Source: Sphingomonas glacialis
Lineage (GTDB): Bacteria > Pseudomonadota > Alphaproteobacteria > Sphingomonadales > Sphingomonadaceae
Assembly: GCF_006439055.1 (NCBI RefSeq)
Contig: NZ_RCZC01000002.1
Coordinates: 1,335,979-1,399,978 of the forward strand
DNA: 64,000 nt
Direction of reading: 5' to 3'
Shown here: positions 63,476-64,000 of the stretch, one piece after another
Layout of the letters: the number at the start of each line of letters is the position of its first letter
Numbering within the stretch: the first letter of the stretch is position 1
Made by a program: the position numbers and the translations under genes
Notes under the pieces: generated by a model
The model's input: the letters and a program-made list of their open reading frames with translations, nothing else
What the model was told of the DNA's origin: nothing
Databases searched by the model: none

Positions 63476-64000
63476 TACAAACTTCCTTCTGACCATGCGG
63501 CGGCACCGGTCCGTCGTGCCGTCCGCAACGTTGCCGACCGCGCGCGGGGGTTGCGCGCGATCTCGTCTTCGCTCGCCTTCACCGGGCGACCGACCTCTTC
63601 GAAACTGGGGGCGTGCTTCGCCGCGACTTCGGGCAGATGCCGCGAGCCCGACGGCAGCGACCCCGAGCGTTCGCGCAGGAAGCGTTTGACCATGCGATCC
63701 TCCAGGCTGTGGAAGGTCACGATCGCGAGCCGACCGCCCGGCGCGAGCGCACGCTCGGCTGCGGCCAGCCCGTCCTCGAGTTCGCCGAGCTCGCGATTGA
63801 TATGGATGCGGATCGCCTGGAAGGTGCGCGTGGCGGGGTCCTTCTTGTCGTGCGGCTTGTAGCCCAATGCCTTGCGCACGATCCGGGCGAGCTCGCCGGT
63901 GCGTGCGATCGGACGGTTGTAGACGATTGCCTGCGCGACGCGGCGCGCGCGCGGCTCCTCGCCATAGTCTTTGATGACCCGCGCGATCTCGGCTTCGTCG
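63475..64000 (-). CDS. rsmH: 16S rRNA (cytosine(1402)-N4)-methyltransferase, C-terminal part
   Basis: Partial; the 5' end lies beyond the right window edge. The visible 175 residues run from DEAEIARVIKDYGEEPRARRVAQAIV through ELGELEDGLAAAERALAPGGRLAIVTFHSLEDRMVKRFLRER to the C-terminus, the RsmH/MraW C-terminal region. It methylates 16S rRNA at C1402. It is the first dcw gene visible here; mraZ would be expected further right. Confidence 0.95.
   Translation of the reverse strand, partial: DEAEIARVIKDYGEEPRARRVAQAIVYNRPIARTGELARIVRKALGYKPHDKKDPATRTFQAIRIHINRELGELEDGLAAAERALAPGGRLAIVTFHSLEDRMVKRFLRERSGSLPSGSRHLPEVAAKHAPSFEEVGRPVKASEDEIARNPRARSATLRTARRTGAAAWSEGSL

Noticed and set aside
1..64000. 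Search for insertion sequences, phage genes, CRISPR arrays or integrases
   Set aside because: No transposase, integrase, phage structural gene or CRISPR-like array was recognised; mobile signals are limited to the palindromic repeats.

Overview
The window is high-GC alphaproteobacterial DNA from a sphingomonad (Sphingomonas or a close relative). The strongest evidence is a serine palmitoyltransferase whose active-site residues fall at the same numbers as in the Sphingomonas paucimobilis enzyme. It sits beside its acyl carrier protein and a reductase-like gene. Other support comes from the PhyR/NepR/EcfG general stress response locus, gene orders typical of Alphaproteobacteria (argS-SPOR-nagZ-scpAB-tatABC and rsmH-ftsL-ftsI-mur-ftsQAZ), and many GC-rich palindromic repeats.

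Layout. 1-3.5 kb: end of a tRNA-Ser, hspQ and a TonB-dependent receptor. 3.9-9.8 kb: rplU-rpmA, an acetyltransferase, a divergent TetR/metal-dependent hydrolase pair, obgE, a Uma2 protein and proB. 9.8-19.3 kb: a sphingolipid locus with a CerR-like reductase, ACP, Spt, a hybrid histidine kinase, LptF and LptG, a membrane fatty acid desaturase and a GNAT-fold N-acyltransferase that may be the ceramide synthase. 19.4-25.8 kb: a small secreted protein, xthA, erpA, an M23 peptidase, bcp and glnE, all on the minus strand. 25.8-30.3 kb: the general stress response locus (ecfG, phyR, nepR with a TTG start, a PhyP-like sensor, two tiny ORFs and an entericidin). 30.3-36.8 kb: argS, SPOR protein, nagZ, scpA, scpB, tatA, tatB and tatC on the minus strand. 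37-42.2 kb: a secreted CocE-type hydrolase, a Tat-exported DUF1501 protein with DUF1800 partner, and a small secreted protein, lying between argS and dgt. 42.3-45.9 kb: dgt and a TPR/SPOR protein. 46-64 kb: the division and cell wall (dcw) cluster read right to left from rsmH to ftsZ, mostly with overlapping start and stop codons.

How the genes work together. The sphingolipid locus appears to hold most of a bacterial ceramide pathway: Spt condenses serine with an acyl group delivered on the dedicated ACP, the reductase and N-acyltransferase would complete the ceramide, and the adjacent LptF/LptG pair could export the glycosphingolipid that replaces LPS in sphingomonads. The stress locus couples a PhyP-like sensor to the PhyR-NepR-EcfG partner switch, and an EcfG-type promoter lies upstream of nepR-phyP.

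The most unusual structural feature is a set of three palindromic repeat families. Members lie inside or between cell-wall genes: one is translated in frame inside MurD, one is translated as, or lies just before, the MurB N-terminus, one fills the murE-murF gap and supplies the murF ribosome binding site, and one sits at the start of ddl.
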